Shown: positions 52,434-60,894 of the stretch, piece after piece | Layout of the letters: the number at the start of each line of letters is the position of its first letter | Numbering within the stretch: position 1 is the first letter of the stretch | Position numbers and translations under genes: made by a program | NCBI RefSeq assembly: GCF_001747105.1 | Contig: NZ_MDGQ01000005.1 | Span: 620,001-684,000 of the forward strand | Direction of reading: 5' to 3' | Length of the DNA stretch: 64,000 nt | Origin: Roseivirga misakiensis | GTDB taxonomy: Bacteria > Bacteroidota > Bacteroidia > Cytophagales > Cyclobacteriaceae | The notes under the pieces: generated by a model | The model's input: only the letters and a program-made list of their open reading frames with translations | Told to the model about the DNA's origin: nothing | Databases searched by the model: none

Positions 52434-54839
52434 ATGCTCAAACTTGTAGGCATTGTTATCTTATTTGGGTTGTCGGCCAGTTCTTTAAGTGGTCAAACCC
52501 AGAAGGTAACAGTCAAAGGAAGGATTAGAGAGGCTAGTAGTGGCGAAGATCTGATTAGTGCTACGGTTTATGTTCAAGAAATGGGCACCGGAGTGGTTTC
52601 TAATCCATATGGTTTTTATTCGGTGGTCCTTCGGCCTGGTAAATACACTTTTAAGGTGAGTTTCATCGGCTTTGAAACCATAGTCAAACAAGTCGAAGTA
52701 AAAGAGGATTTGGAGCTCAATTTCGATATGAAGGAGCAAATAGATGAGCTTGAAGAAGTAGTCGTCTATGCAGAAAGTGAAGATGAGAACGTGAAAAGTA
52801 CCAAAATGAGTATCGCTAAGATAGATGCTGGTACAATTAAGCAATTACCAACCGTTTTCGGAGAAGCAGATGTGATCAAGTCAATCCAGCTCTTGCCTGG
52901 CGTAAGTAGTAATGGCGAAACATCTGGAGGCTTTAATGTTAGAGGTGGTGCTGCCGATCAAAATCTGGTTTTACTGGATGAAGCAACAATCTTCAATACC
53001 AGTCACTTATTTGGTTTAGTCTCAGTTTTTAACGCAGATGCTATTAAAGATGTAACCCTATATAAAGGAGGAATTCCATCGATTTACGGCGGTCGGCTTT
53101 CATCCGTGCTAGATGTTCGGCAGAAAGATGGTAATAGCAAAGAGCTGTCGGGAAGTGCTGGAATAGGGCTGCTGTCCAGTCGGCTGAATCTAGAAGGCCC
53201 AATTGATAATGGGAATGGATCATTTCTGGTAGCGGGCAGAAGGTCTTACGTAGATTTATTCTTACCCTCAATCCTAGATGATGCACCAACGGTTTATTTC
53301 TACGATCTAAATTTAAAGGCTAACTATACGTTTAATGCTGATAATCGGCTTTTCCTTTCTGGATATTTTGGCCGAGATAATTTAAGTGTCGATGATTTCG
53401 TAAACAATGACTGGGGAAATCTAGCCTTTAACATGCGCTATAATAAGGTGCTAAACGACAAGCTCTTCTCTAACTTCTCTTTCATCTATAGTGATTACAG
53501 ATACAATTTTGATATTCTCCGGTCCGATGGATACTCTTGGGAGGCACACATCGAGAACTTTAATTTAAAGTCTGACTTTACGCTATTTCAAGAAGGTGAA
53601 AACCAGATAGATTTTGGCGCTAGTCTGCTCTATTATGATTTCAATCCAGGCGATATATCGCCTAACGAAGAATCTGCCACGCTCGGCACCACTTTAGATC
53701 CAAAGTATGCCTTGGAACCCGCTTTATACATTAATGCGAAGAGAACAATTGGTCCAAAATTTTCAATAGAGGCAGGGTTAAGGTTTTCGTCATTTTTTCG
53801 ATTGGGTGAAGAAGAGATTAGGCAGTATGCCAACGATCAACCTGTGGTGTATAATGCTGCCCTCGGAAGATATGAGCAAGGTACTGTTGTGGGTACAAAA
53901 CAGTATGAGTCTGGAGAAGTAATTGCTGATTTCTATAACCTCGAACCTCGTTTGGCGCTGACATACCAACTTGACGGTGAAAGCTCTTTGAAGGCGAGTT
54001 ATAATCGAACAACCCAATACATCCATTTAATATCGAATAGTACGTCACCCACAGCACTGAATATCTGGACACCTAGCGGTCCTTTTCTAGAGCCTCAACT
54101 GTCCGATCAGGTGGCTTTAGGCTACTTCAGGAACTTTAAAAACAACATGTACGAGGCATCTGTAGAGGCTTACTATAAAGACATGCAAAATCAGGTCGAC
54201 TATGTAGATGGGGCAGATATACAATTAAATAATAACCTAGAAACAGAGCTGCTTTCAGGTCGAGGTAGAGCTTATGGGCTGGAGCTTTATGTCAAAAAGA
54301 ATAAGGGACGATTTACAGGATGGATGAGTTATACACTTTCGAGAAGTGAGAGACAAGTAGACGGAGCTGGGACTGGTGGACCAGGAATTAACAATGGAGA
54401 GTATTACGCCAGTAACTTCGATAAAACACATGACCTGAGTTTGACAGGTATGTATAAGTTGAACGAGAACCTTATGCTAAGTGCCAATTTTATTTACCAA
54501 ACGGGTATGCCGATCAATTATCCAGAAAGTAGATATGAATTTGGGGGCATCGTTGGGGCGAATTTTGAATCACGAAACCAGTCAAGGATAACAGACAATC
54601 ACAGACTTGACATTTCCATAACCATGAACACTAAGAAAAAGCCAAAATGGGATGGCAGTTGGACTTTCAGCATCTATAACCTTTACAATAACCAAAATGC
54701 CTATGACGTCACCTTCAGCCCGACGGGAGCTGATAGGGGTGCCGATATATCTAGATTCTTTATTGATAGGTATAGCACGCAGGCCACACAAACCTACATC
54801 GGCATGTTTCCAAACATTACATACAATCTAAAATTCTAA
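52434..54839 (+). CDS. TonB-dependent receptor with carboxypeptidase-regulatory-like domain
   Basis: About 801 residues from the ATG at 52434, which places the signal peptide at the N-terminus (LVGIVILFGLSASSLSGQ); an ORF reaches back to 52368. An N-terminal CarboxypepD_reg-like beta-sandwich (VTVKGRIREASSGEDLISATVYVQEMGTG, about 23-105) precedes the plug (LPGVSSNGETSGGFNVRGGAADQNLVLLDEATIF). A 22-strand-type barrel ends in YIGMFPNITYNLKF. It should import a substrate, or expose a ligand-binding site, using TonB energy. It pairs with the DUF4249 lipoprotein three bases downstream rather than with SusD. Substrate unknown. Confidence 0.9.
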   Translation: MLKLVGIVILFGLSASSLSGQTQKVTVKGRIREASSGEDLISATVYVQEMGTGVVSNPYGFYSVVLRPGKYTFKVSFIGFETIVKQVEVKEDLELNFDMKEQIDELEEVVVYAESEDENVKSTKMSIAKIDAGTIKQLPTVFGEADVIKSIQLLPGVSSNGETSGGFNVRGGAADQNLVLLDEATIFNTSHLFGLVSVFNADAIKDVTLYKGGIPSIYGGRLSSVLDVRQKDGNSKELSGSAGIGLLSSRLNLEGPIDNGNGSFLVAGRRSYVDLFLPSILDDAPTVYFYDLNLKANYTFNADNRLFLSGYFGRDNLSVDDFVNNDWGNLAFNMRYNKVLNDKLFSNFSFIYSDYRYNFDILRSDGYSWEAHIENFNLKSDFTLFQEGENQIDFGASLLYYDFNPGDISPNEESATLGTTLDPKYALEPALYINAKRTIGPKFSIEAGLRFSSFFRLGEEEIRQYANDQPVVYNAALGRYEQGTVVGTKQYESGEVIADFYNLEPRLALTYQLDGESSLKASYNRTTQYIHLISNSTSPTALNIWTPSGPFLEPQLSDQVALGYFRNFKNNMYEASVEAYYKDMQNQVDYVDGADIQLNNNLETELLSGRGRAYGLELYVKKNKGRFTGWMSYTLSRSERQVDGAGTGGPGINNGEYYASNFDKTHDLSLTGMYKLNENLMLSANFIYQTGMPINYPESRYEFGGIVGANFESRNQSRITDNHRLDISITMNTKKKPKWDGSWTFSIYNLYNNQNAYDVTFSPTGADRGADISRFFIDRYSTQATQTYIGMFPNITYNLKF

Positions 54840-54842
54840 GAG

Positions 54843-55703
54843 ATGAAACGTATTCTAATAATATTTTCTATCGTGCTTTTCACGTTTTCATGTACTGATA
54901 CGCTCGATGTCGATTTAGAGGAGGGGACTGTCAGATTGGTGGTAGAAGGGCGCCTAGAGCTGTTCAAAGATGGTTCGGGAAGCGGTTACCAATCCATAAG
55001 GCTAACGACTACGGCTCCTTATTTCCAAAATGAACAAGTCCCTGCGGCTACTGGAGCATCGGTGTTAGTAAGAGATTTAGGAACTCAACAAATCTATCAG
55101 TTTACGGAATCTAACACCGAACCCGGCATTTATGAAACACAAGGTTTAGTGCCGATTGTTGGCAATGAATATCAACTAGAAATTGAATATGAGGGAAATA
55201 CATACCAGGCAACAGACAGGATGTTGCCCGTCGCTGACATCGATCGATTAGCACAGTTTTTCAAGGAAGAGACAATCTTTACGGACGAAGGAATAGGTCT
55301 GGAGTTAGACTATGAAGACCCTACCGACGAAGTGAATTATTACCATTGGCAAACTTTCCGTAATGATACTTTACTGGTAAAAGCCGATGTTGGTAATCAG
55401 TTCAATTTAGTTTCTTCAGATGAGTTCTATAATGGTCTTCAGGTACAAGGTTTTGAGTTGGCCAATGATTTTACCTTTCAAGTAGGAGATGTAGCGCTGG
55501 TTCGACAATACGCTTTGTCTGAAGCCGCTTATGACTACTATAGAAATTTCTACGAGCAGGCAGTTGGTATCTCACCAGGATTTGGAGATGTGGTGCCGGC
55601 AACGTTAAGGGGTAATGTTAGAAATTTGACAGATGATAGTCTTTACCCATTGGGTTTCTTCGAGGCCAGCGAGGTGGCGCAAATGGGCATTACGATACAG
55701 TAA
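54843..55703 (+). CDS. DUF4249 family lipoprotein
   Basis: A 286-residue predicted lipoprotein: lipobox LFTFSC at about residue 17, then the family pattern LVVEGRLE near the start, SIRLTTTAPYF, VPAATGASVLVRD and GIYETQGLVPIVGNEYQLEI. DUF4249 proteins usually sit beside carboxypeptidase-like TonB receptors in Bacteroidota and probably serve as the surface partner, as SusD does for SusC. Three bases separate the two genes. Its last codons form the left copy of a repeated sequence found again near 56206. Confidence 0.85.
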   Translation: MKRILIIFSIVLFTFSCTDTLDVDLEEGTVRLVVEGRLELFKDGSGSGYQSIRLTTTAPYFQNEQVPAATGASVLVRDLGTQQIYQFTESNTEPGIYETQGLVPIVGNEYQLEIEYEGNTYQATDRMLPVADIDRLAQFFKEETIFTDEGIGLELDYEDPTDEVNYYHWQTFRNDTLLVKADVGNQFNLVSSDEFYNGLQVQGFELANDFTFQVGDVALVRQYALSEAAYDYYRNFYEQAVGISPGFGDVVPATLRGNVRNLTDDSLYPLGFFEASEVAQMGITIQ

Positions 55704-55723
55704 TTGACAAAGAGATGGCTGAT

Positions 55724-55768
55724 TGTGGATAACCATGTTTATAACCCTGTGGATAACTGTGTGGGTAA
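55724..55768 (+). other. array of four DnaA-box-like 9-mers at 12-base spacing
   Basis: TGTGGATAA (complement of the consensus TTATCCACA) occurs at 55724 and 55748. Between and after them, TGTTTATAA at 55736 (two mismatches) and TGTGGGTAA at 55760 (one mismatch) keep the same strand and exactly the same 12-base step. A weaker fifth copy may lie at 55772. This is not coding sequence. It could be part of oriC, a DnaA titration site, or a DnaA-controlled promoter for the RNA-like region downstream. No dnaA or dnaN gene is near. Confidence 0.65.
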
Positions 55769-55860
55769 AAGAGTGGGAAACTTGTTGAAAACTAGGTAGT
55801 TATCAGTCTTGCGTGTAAAGTTATTAAAGGTACCTTAGATATACCAAGTGAGGGATAAAG

Positions 55861-56559
55861 AACAGAAGCCTAGCTTCAGTCTCTCTTCGGGGGAAGCCCG
55901 AAAAAATGTCGTGAATGGGCTGTACATGAAAATGTCAGTCTGAAATAGTCAGAGTGAGCTGTTTGTATCATTGGGAACGTAAGTGACGAATGATACGGTG
56001 GAAATCGTCCTTTGTGGCGACGACTAAAGTGTTTGTGATCACTACTTTGAAAGGGAGTAATCATGAGACGTTCAAAAATCTTTCTATGAAAGGTGCTAGA
56101 GCAACACTTCATAACAGTTGGTGAACAATTTTATCGAGTAATCGGTAAAAGTGTAAATCAGATTAAACCTAGGTTATATCTAATCACGGTCAGCGATTAC
56201 TGGCGACAGTAATTGACACAAAGCCTCGGCTGAGTGGAATATGTCAGATCTTCTTGGGATGATTTAGACAAAGAACGTTGACATTTCACCCGAAAGGATG
56301 AAACAAAAGACTACAAAAGCTTCATTTAACCTGTTCTGTGCTGTGCATGGAAATATAGGTGAAGCCGTGAAGAGGCAGCGCTTACACTTAATGGTTTCGG
56401 TCGTTAAGAATGAGCAAAGTTCTAAACAGTACCTTGGCATTAAGAAATGGTGTTAACCATTTCTTAATGAAGAGGGGGCGAGTAATCGTCCCCACTTTGT
56501 TATTTGGGGGTATTTGAAAAAATACGGGAAGAGACCGCTGGGGAGCGGTCTCTTTTTTT
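55861..56559 (+). ncRNA. candidate large structured non-coding RNA
   Basis: Within the 961-base gap there is no credible ORF, but hairpins are dense. They include GAAGC-CTA-GCTTC (55865-55877), TTCGGG-CCCGAA (55886-55902), GTATCATT with AATGATAC (55965-55996) and TCGTC with GACGA (56005-56023). ATTACTG with CAGTAAT closes on a GCGA tetraloop (56196-56213), with an outer GTCA/TGAC. CATTAAGAAATGG is a perfect 13-base stem (56438-56469). GGGGGCGA with TCGTCCCC closes on a GTAA loop (56474-56493). The final hairpin is the terminator. GNRA loops and the T run read correctly only on the plus strand. It does not match what I know of tmRNA, RNase P RNA, SRP RNA or group II domain V. The 5' end is uncertain. 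Confidence 0.55.
56530..56559 (+). terminator. strong rho-independent terminator ending the structured region
   Basis: A perfect 10-base-pair stem, AGAGACCGCT with AGCGGTCTCT (56530-56539 and 56544-56553), a GGGG loop, and six further T. No protein gene ends within 800 bases upstream, which argues that a non-coding transcript stops here. Confidence 0.92.
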
Positions 56560-56611
56560 ATTTCAGCTTTTCTGAACTTTTTTCTTAGTTGTTCGTTGTG
56601 TTACTAGTTTC

Positions 56612-56632
56612 GATAATAGTATTACTATTATC
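56612..56632. promoter_or_regulatory. 21-base perfect palindrome, probable TetR operator
   Basis: GATAATAGTA, one base, TACTATTATC: ten-base arms with a one-base centre. It lies 32 bases upstream of the tetR-like ATG and upstream of the whole export operon. Position and symmetry fit an autoregulatory operator. Confidence 0.7.
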
Positions 56633-56664
56633 TGTAAAAGTTAATTATCACATTTTTTCAATTT

Positions 56665-57342
56665 ATGGCACTTTTAAGGCTAGAAATGAATGCGAACCTG
56701 TTTTTGAGAGACCCTCAAGAAACAGATCTAGGTAGAAAGATTATTGATCAGTCAATTCGAATGATTGATGAACTTGGACTAGAAGCCTTCACATTCAAGA
56801 AGTTATCCAAGGCGATTGATTCCACAGAGGCTTCGATTTATCGATACTTTGAAAACAAGCACAAACTGCTCGTCTATCTAATCGCTTGGTATTGGAATTG
56901 GTTAGAATATCGAATCGATTTTGAAACGCACAATGTTAAAACGCCCGAAGAGCGTTTAGCCATTGCACTTCGATTAGTCACTGAACAGCGTAAATACGAT
57001 AAGTCATTTCCGTCAGTAGACGAACTAGCTTTACAAAGAATAATTACAAATGAGTCGGATAAGACTTATTTGACAAAGCAAGTTGACAGTGATAATAAAG
57101 AAGGACTTTTTAGAGGGTTTAAATCACTTTGTGGTCGTTTAGCGGAGATTATTTTAGAAATCAACCCGGATTATCCTTACGCTCATTCACTGGTTTCAAC
57201 AGTGCTCCAAGCGGCACACCAGCAAGTATTTTTTGCAGAACATTTACCATCCCTAACTAATCATAAAGCTGATTTAGGGAAGGTTCACGAAGATAATTAT
57301 GTGTTTTTACTAGAACTTATTCAAAAGGCCATTAAGGTATAA
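56665..57342 (+). CDS. TetR-family transcriptional regulator
   Basis: A 225-residue regulator with the TetR N-terminal DNA-binding domain (GRKIIDQSIRMIDELGLEAFTFKKLSKAIDSTEASIYRYFENKHKLLVYL, residues about 23-75) and an all-helical ligand domain. A second ATG at codon 8 is possible. It begins 32 bases after a perfect palindrome and ends 11 bases before the ABC gene, so it likely represses its own export operon and responds to a substrate of that system. Confidence 0.87.
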   Translation: MALLRLEMNANLFLRDPQETDLGRKIIDQSIRMIDELGLEAFTFKKLSKAIDSTEASIYRYFENKHKLLVYLIAWYWNWLEYRIDFETHNVKTPEERLAIALRLVTEQRKYDKSFPSVDELALQRIITNESDKTYLTKQVDSDNKEGLFRGFKSLCGRLAEIILEINPDYPYAHSLVSTVLQAAHQQVFFAEHLPSLTNHKADLGKVHEDNYVFLLELIQKAIKV

Positions 57343-57353
57343 AGCTTAATTCC

Positions 57354-59525
57354 ATGACCAACCAACACATTGCTAATACGATAAAGGAGGTTTCCGTTCT
57401 TTTGAATGCAAGTCTTGAGGATGCTCTGCTTCAAGATATGCAGGCCAATTCTAAGCGGTATGCCATAGATGAGGCTTTTGAGTTTAAAAGAGACTTGATA
57501 GAAACTGCCAACAAGATTAGGGTGGTCCTCTTGGATCAATCCCTTTCAGGTGAAAGCCTCGCGGTATTTCTAAGAGATGTCAATATTCCTTTGATCGCCC
57601 TAAGACAATTAGAAGATGGATTTGCTCCGGTCATTCTTACAAAGGCTAGAAAAGGAATAAAAGTCGTTCAAATTGATGGAGATGGCACGCAGGATTTAAC
57701 CTATGAAGATATTGAGGGGCAATTAATCAAAGATGCACAAGGGGAGGTCATGCTTTTAGGGGCCTTCAGTTACCGAAGTCTAGTATCGGAGCATGAAGAA
57801 GGTGAGCTGCCTAAACCTTTGAGCCCCGTCAAAAGACTCATCAGATTACTGAGCGAAGAGAAGAGAGATATCTTCTACATTTTCGTTTATGCAGCATTTG
57901 TGGGGATTGTATCCTTAACATTGCCACTTGGTATTCAGGCAACGGTAGAACTAGTCTCGGGTGGTGTAGTATTCAGTTCTATTTATCTATTGATAGGCTT
58001 AGTGCTATTGGGAATTCTAGCTTCTGGAGGTTTGCAGATTATGCAAATAACCCTGGTGGAATACTTGCAGAGAAGAATTTTCACCAAGGCAGCTTTGGAG
58101 TTTACCTTTAGGATACCTCGCATGAAGATAGAGTCCTTAAATAACTTTCATGCGCCAGAATTAATCAATAGGTTTTTCGATGTACTGACCATTCAAAAAG
58201 GATTGCCAAAGTTACTGGGAGATTTGGTGTCAGGTGTGATCCAAATTCTATTCGGATTGGTATTACTCTCTTTTTATCACCCATTCTTCGTGTTCTTTGG
58301 CTTAGTGCTCATACTGACTTTACTGTTAATCTTTAGGTTGACTGGTCCAAAAGGATTGCAATCATCGATCAAGGAGTCCAAGTATAAGTACAAGGTGGTT
58401 TACTGGTTGGAAGAAATCGCCAGAACGCTGAACTCATTTAAGATTTCTGGTAACACAAGTTTGCCAGTTAAGAAGACCGAGTATAACGTGAACAATTACC
58501 TGATTAACCGTAAAGTACATTTCAAAGTGCTGGTTAGTCAGTACTTCTACATCGTTTTGTTTAAGGCAGTTATCACGGGTGGACTATTGATCATCGGTAC
58601 ATCGTTGGTCATCAATAGAGAAATCACTTTAGGCCAGTTTGTGGCTGCTGAAGTAATTATCATTTTGATACTTAGCTCGGTTGAGAAGATTATAACCTAT
58701 ATGGACGTAGTCTATGATATGCTGACCGCAGTAGATAAAATCAGTCAGGTGACCGATTTACCATTAGAAAAAGTAGGCGGTATTGATCTCGATGAGAAAG
58801 AGTTGGATAAAGGCTTCTCAATTCGCCTGAAAGACCTTAGTTACACCTATCCCGACGTAAAGAATCCTGCTATTCATAGCATAACCACGGGATTTGCTTG
58901 CGGTGAGAAGATTTGTATCTCTGGAGGGAATGAATATGGAAAAACCACGCTGACTAATACCATTTCTGGTATCAACCAGAATTATAGTGGCGCCATAACG
59001 ATCAATGAGTACAGTCTAAGAGATTTAGACCTTACGAATCTTCGGGATAAACTGGCAAAAAACGTATCGGCAGATGATATTTTTGAGGGTACTATCTTGG
59101 ATAACATCGTGGTAGGTAAACCTGATGTATCCACACGTGACGCGGTAGAGGCGGTTACTAAAGTTGGTCTTGCTGATAAAATTAATATGTTGCCTGATGG
59201 CTACAATACCCAAGTGATTAGTGGAGGCAAGGGCTTTTCGAGCAGTTTTGTCCATAAACTGATCTTGGCCAGATGTCTGGTGAAAAAGCCAAGGCTACTT
59301 ATTTTGAATGACTTCTTCGCCTCCTTCCAGAGGTCTGAGAAAGAGCATTTAATCGATGTCGTTACTTCTGCCGCTGAATGTACGCTCTTGGCAGTATCCA
59401 ATGACCCAATGGTGATGGCTGCTTGTGATAGAGTTATCGTTATGGAAGGTGGTACTATAAAAGCGGAAGGCACATTCACCGAATTATTATCCGCAGGATA
59501 TTTGAACAAAATCATAAAAGTTTAA
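57354..59525 (+). CDS. ABC exporter-like protein with degenerate nucleotide-binding domain
   Basis: A 723-residue type I export-style ABC protein. Residues about 65-140 resemble a C39-like domain without catalytic residues. Membrane segments lie at about 174-430, and the nucleotide-binding domain covers about 488-720. Walker A is intact (GGNEYGKTT, Gly524 to Thr532). The Q-loop glutamine position reads Ala (about 573), the signature reads ISGGK (622-626), Walker B reads LLILNDFF so the aspartate is Asn652 and the catalytic glutamate is Asp653, and the H-loop histidine is Asn683. Four bases separate it from the HlyD gene. Export may rely on weak hydrolysis, another ATPase, or nucleotide binding only. 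Confidence 0.83.
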   Translation: MTNQHIANTIKEVSVLLNASLEDALLQDMQANSKRYAIDEAFEFKRDLIETANKIRVVLLDQSLSGESLAVFLRDVNIPLIALRQLEDGFAPVILTKARKGIKVVQIDGDGTQDLTYEDIEGQLIKDAQGEVMLLGAFSYRSLVSEHEEGELPKPLSPVKRLIRLLSEEKRDIFYIFVYAAFVGIVSLTLPLGIQATVELVSGGVVFSSIYLLIGLVLLGILASGGLQIMQITLVEYLQRRIFTKAALEFTFRIPRMKIESLNNFHAPELINRFFDVLTIQKGLPKLLGDLVSGVIQILFGLVLLSFYHPFFVFFGLVLILTLLLIFRLTGPKGLQSSIKESKYKYKVVYWLEEIARTLNSFKISGNTSLPVKKTEYNVNNYLINRKVHFKVLVSQYFYIVLFKAVITGGLLIIGTSLVINREITLGQFVAAEVIIILILSSVEKIITYMDVVYDMLTAVDKISQVTDLPLEKVGGIDLDEKELDKGFSIRLKDLSYTYPDVKNPAIHSITTGFACGEKICISGGNEYGKTTLTNTISGINQNYSGAITINEYSLRDLDLTNLRDKLAKNVSADDIFEGTILDNIVVGKPDVSTRDAVEAVTKVGLADKINMLPDGYNTQVISGGKGFSSSFVHKLILARCLVKKPRLLILNDFFASFQRSEKEHLIDVVTSAAECTLLAVSNDPMVMAACDRVIVMEGGTIKAEGTFTELLSAGYLNKIIKV

Positions 59526-59528
59526 GTC

Positions 59529-60893
59529 ATGTTGAATCTATCAGATAACAAAAATCAAGAGATACAGCATCAGGAAAGTGTGTTGTTCAAAACGCTAGGC
59601 TCACCCAGATCGGGGCGTAAAGTGGCTAGGATATTGATATCCGTGACATTTTTATTCTTCATATTACTGTTCTTTCCTTGGCAGCAAAACATTCGAGGAA
59701 ATGGTAAGCTCACCGCTTTTAATCCAGCGCAGAGACCACAGTCTGTCGAAACGGCTATTGCAGGTCGAATCGAAAGTTGGAAAGTTCGAGAAGGACAGTT
59801 TGTCAAAAGAGGAGATACTATTCTTACCCTTTCAGAGATCAAAGACAAATTTTTTGACCCTGAATTATTAGACAGGACCAAAGAAAGACTAGAGGCAAAA
59901 ACTTCAAGTATTGAATCGAAGAAAGACAAAGTAACCTCATTAGAAGGTCAAATCACGTCATTGCGAGAGCTCTTAGTTTTTAAGAAAGAATTGGCTGAGA
60001 ATAAGCTCAAACAAGCCAAATTAAAATTAAAAATAGACAGCGTAGACTACGAGACTGAGAAGATTCAGTATGCCAACCAAGAAAGCATATTCCGACGAAA
60101 CCAAAAAAGGGAGGAAGCTGGAATTCTTTCTTTGACTAAACTACAGGAGTCGGAGTCCAAGTATGAGGAGGCTAGGAATAAAATCAATAGTGCAGAAAAC
60201 AAGTTGGCTGATAGTCGACAAGAAGTAATGAACGCAAAAGTTAACATCGATGCGGTTCAATCTGAACTCTTGGATAAAATCAACAAGGCTGAATCAGATA
60301 GAAACAACACGCAAGCCGAAATTTACGATGGTGAGGGTGACTTAGCGAAATTGAGAAATGAGTTGGCCAACCTTACCATAAGAAACGATCAGTACCAACT
60401 TACGGCACCGCAAGATGGTTTTTTAGTGAAAACGATGAAGGCTGGTATTGGTGAAACAATAAAAGAAGGGGAGTCCGTGGCGCAGATTATGCCAGAAAAC
60501 CCAGATTTGGCGGTGGAAATGTATGTAAAGGCTATGGATGTTCCGCTTATCGGAGAGGATAGGAAAGTGAGAATTCAATTTGATGGATGGCCTGCACTTC
60601 AGTTTTCAGGCTGGCCAAATGTTTCGGTAGGTACTTTTGGTGGAGTAGTGAGAGTTATCGACCGTGTAAATAGCACTGGAGGTCTTTACAGGATTTTGGT
60701 AACGCCGGATCCTGAGGATGAGCCTTGGCCAGAGCAATTACGTATCGGGTCTGGAACCAAAGGTTGGGTAATGTTAGATAATGTAGCGGTATGGTATGAA
60801 ATCTGGCGTCAACTCAATGGCTTCCCACCGAGCTTATATGAAGCACCTAAGGATACCAAGGGTAAGGTTGAAAACACTGAAGAAAAGAAGTGA
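59529..60893 (+). CDS. HlyD-family periplasmic adaptor protein
   Basis: A 454-residue membrane fusion protein. One membrane segment lies near 35-53 (ISVTFLFFILLFFPW). A biotinyl-lipoyl-like half (GRIESWKVREGQFVKRGDTIL) precedes a long coiled coil at about 105-275 (LESKxx-type heptads, KADSRQEVMNAKVNIDAVQ region). The second lipoyl half and beta-barrel follow (LTAPQDGFLVKTMKAGIGETIKEG). It bridges the ABC protein and the TolC-like channel, whose gene starts two bases after its stop. Confidence 0.9.
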   Translation: MLNLSDNKNQEIQHQESVLFKTLGSPRSGRKVARILISVTFLFFILLFFPWQQNIRGNGKLTAFNPAQRPQSVETAIAGRIESWKVREGQFVKRGDTILTLSEIKDKFFDPELLDRTKERLEAKTSSIESKKDKVTSLEGQITSLRELLVFKKELAENKLKQAKLKLKIDSVDYETEKIQYANQESIFRRNQKREEAGILSLTKLQESESKYEEARNKINSAENKLADSRQEVMNAKVNIDAVQSELLDKINKAESDRNNTQAEIYDGEGDLAKLRNELANLTIRNDQYQLTAPQDGFLVKTMKAGIGETIKEGESVAQIMPENPDLAVEMYVKAMDVPLIGEDRKVRIQFDGWPALQFSGWPNVSVGTFGGVVRVIDRVNSTGGLYRILVTPDPEDEPWPEQLRIGSGTKGWVMLDNVAVWYEIWRQLNGFPPSLYEAPKDTKGKVENTEEKK

Positions 60894-60894
60894 T

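Noticed and set aside
52211-52453. 80-codon minus-strand frame upstream of the LytS kinase
   Set aside because: It overlaps the start of the TonB receptor gene on the other strand and the kinase start, and lacks family features. A small membrane peptide cannot be fully excluded.
55876-56112. 78-codon minus-strand reading frame in the intergenic gap
   Set aside because: Composition is unlike a protein (rich in His, Ser, Phe and Arg without pattern), it has no start context, and it lies antisense to the hairpin-rich region.
55861-56559. tmRNA, RNase P RNA, SRP RNA or group II intron
   Set aside because: I looked for the tRNA-like ends of tmRNA, the GAGGAAAGUCC core of RNase P, the GGAAGGAAGCAGCC-type SRP loop and the domain V motif, and saw none. 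A covariance-model search would be decisive.
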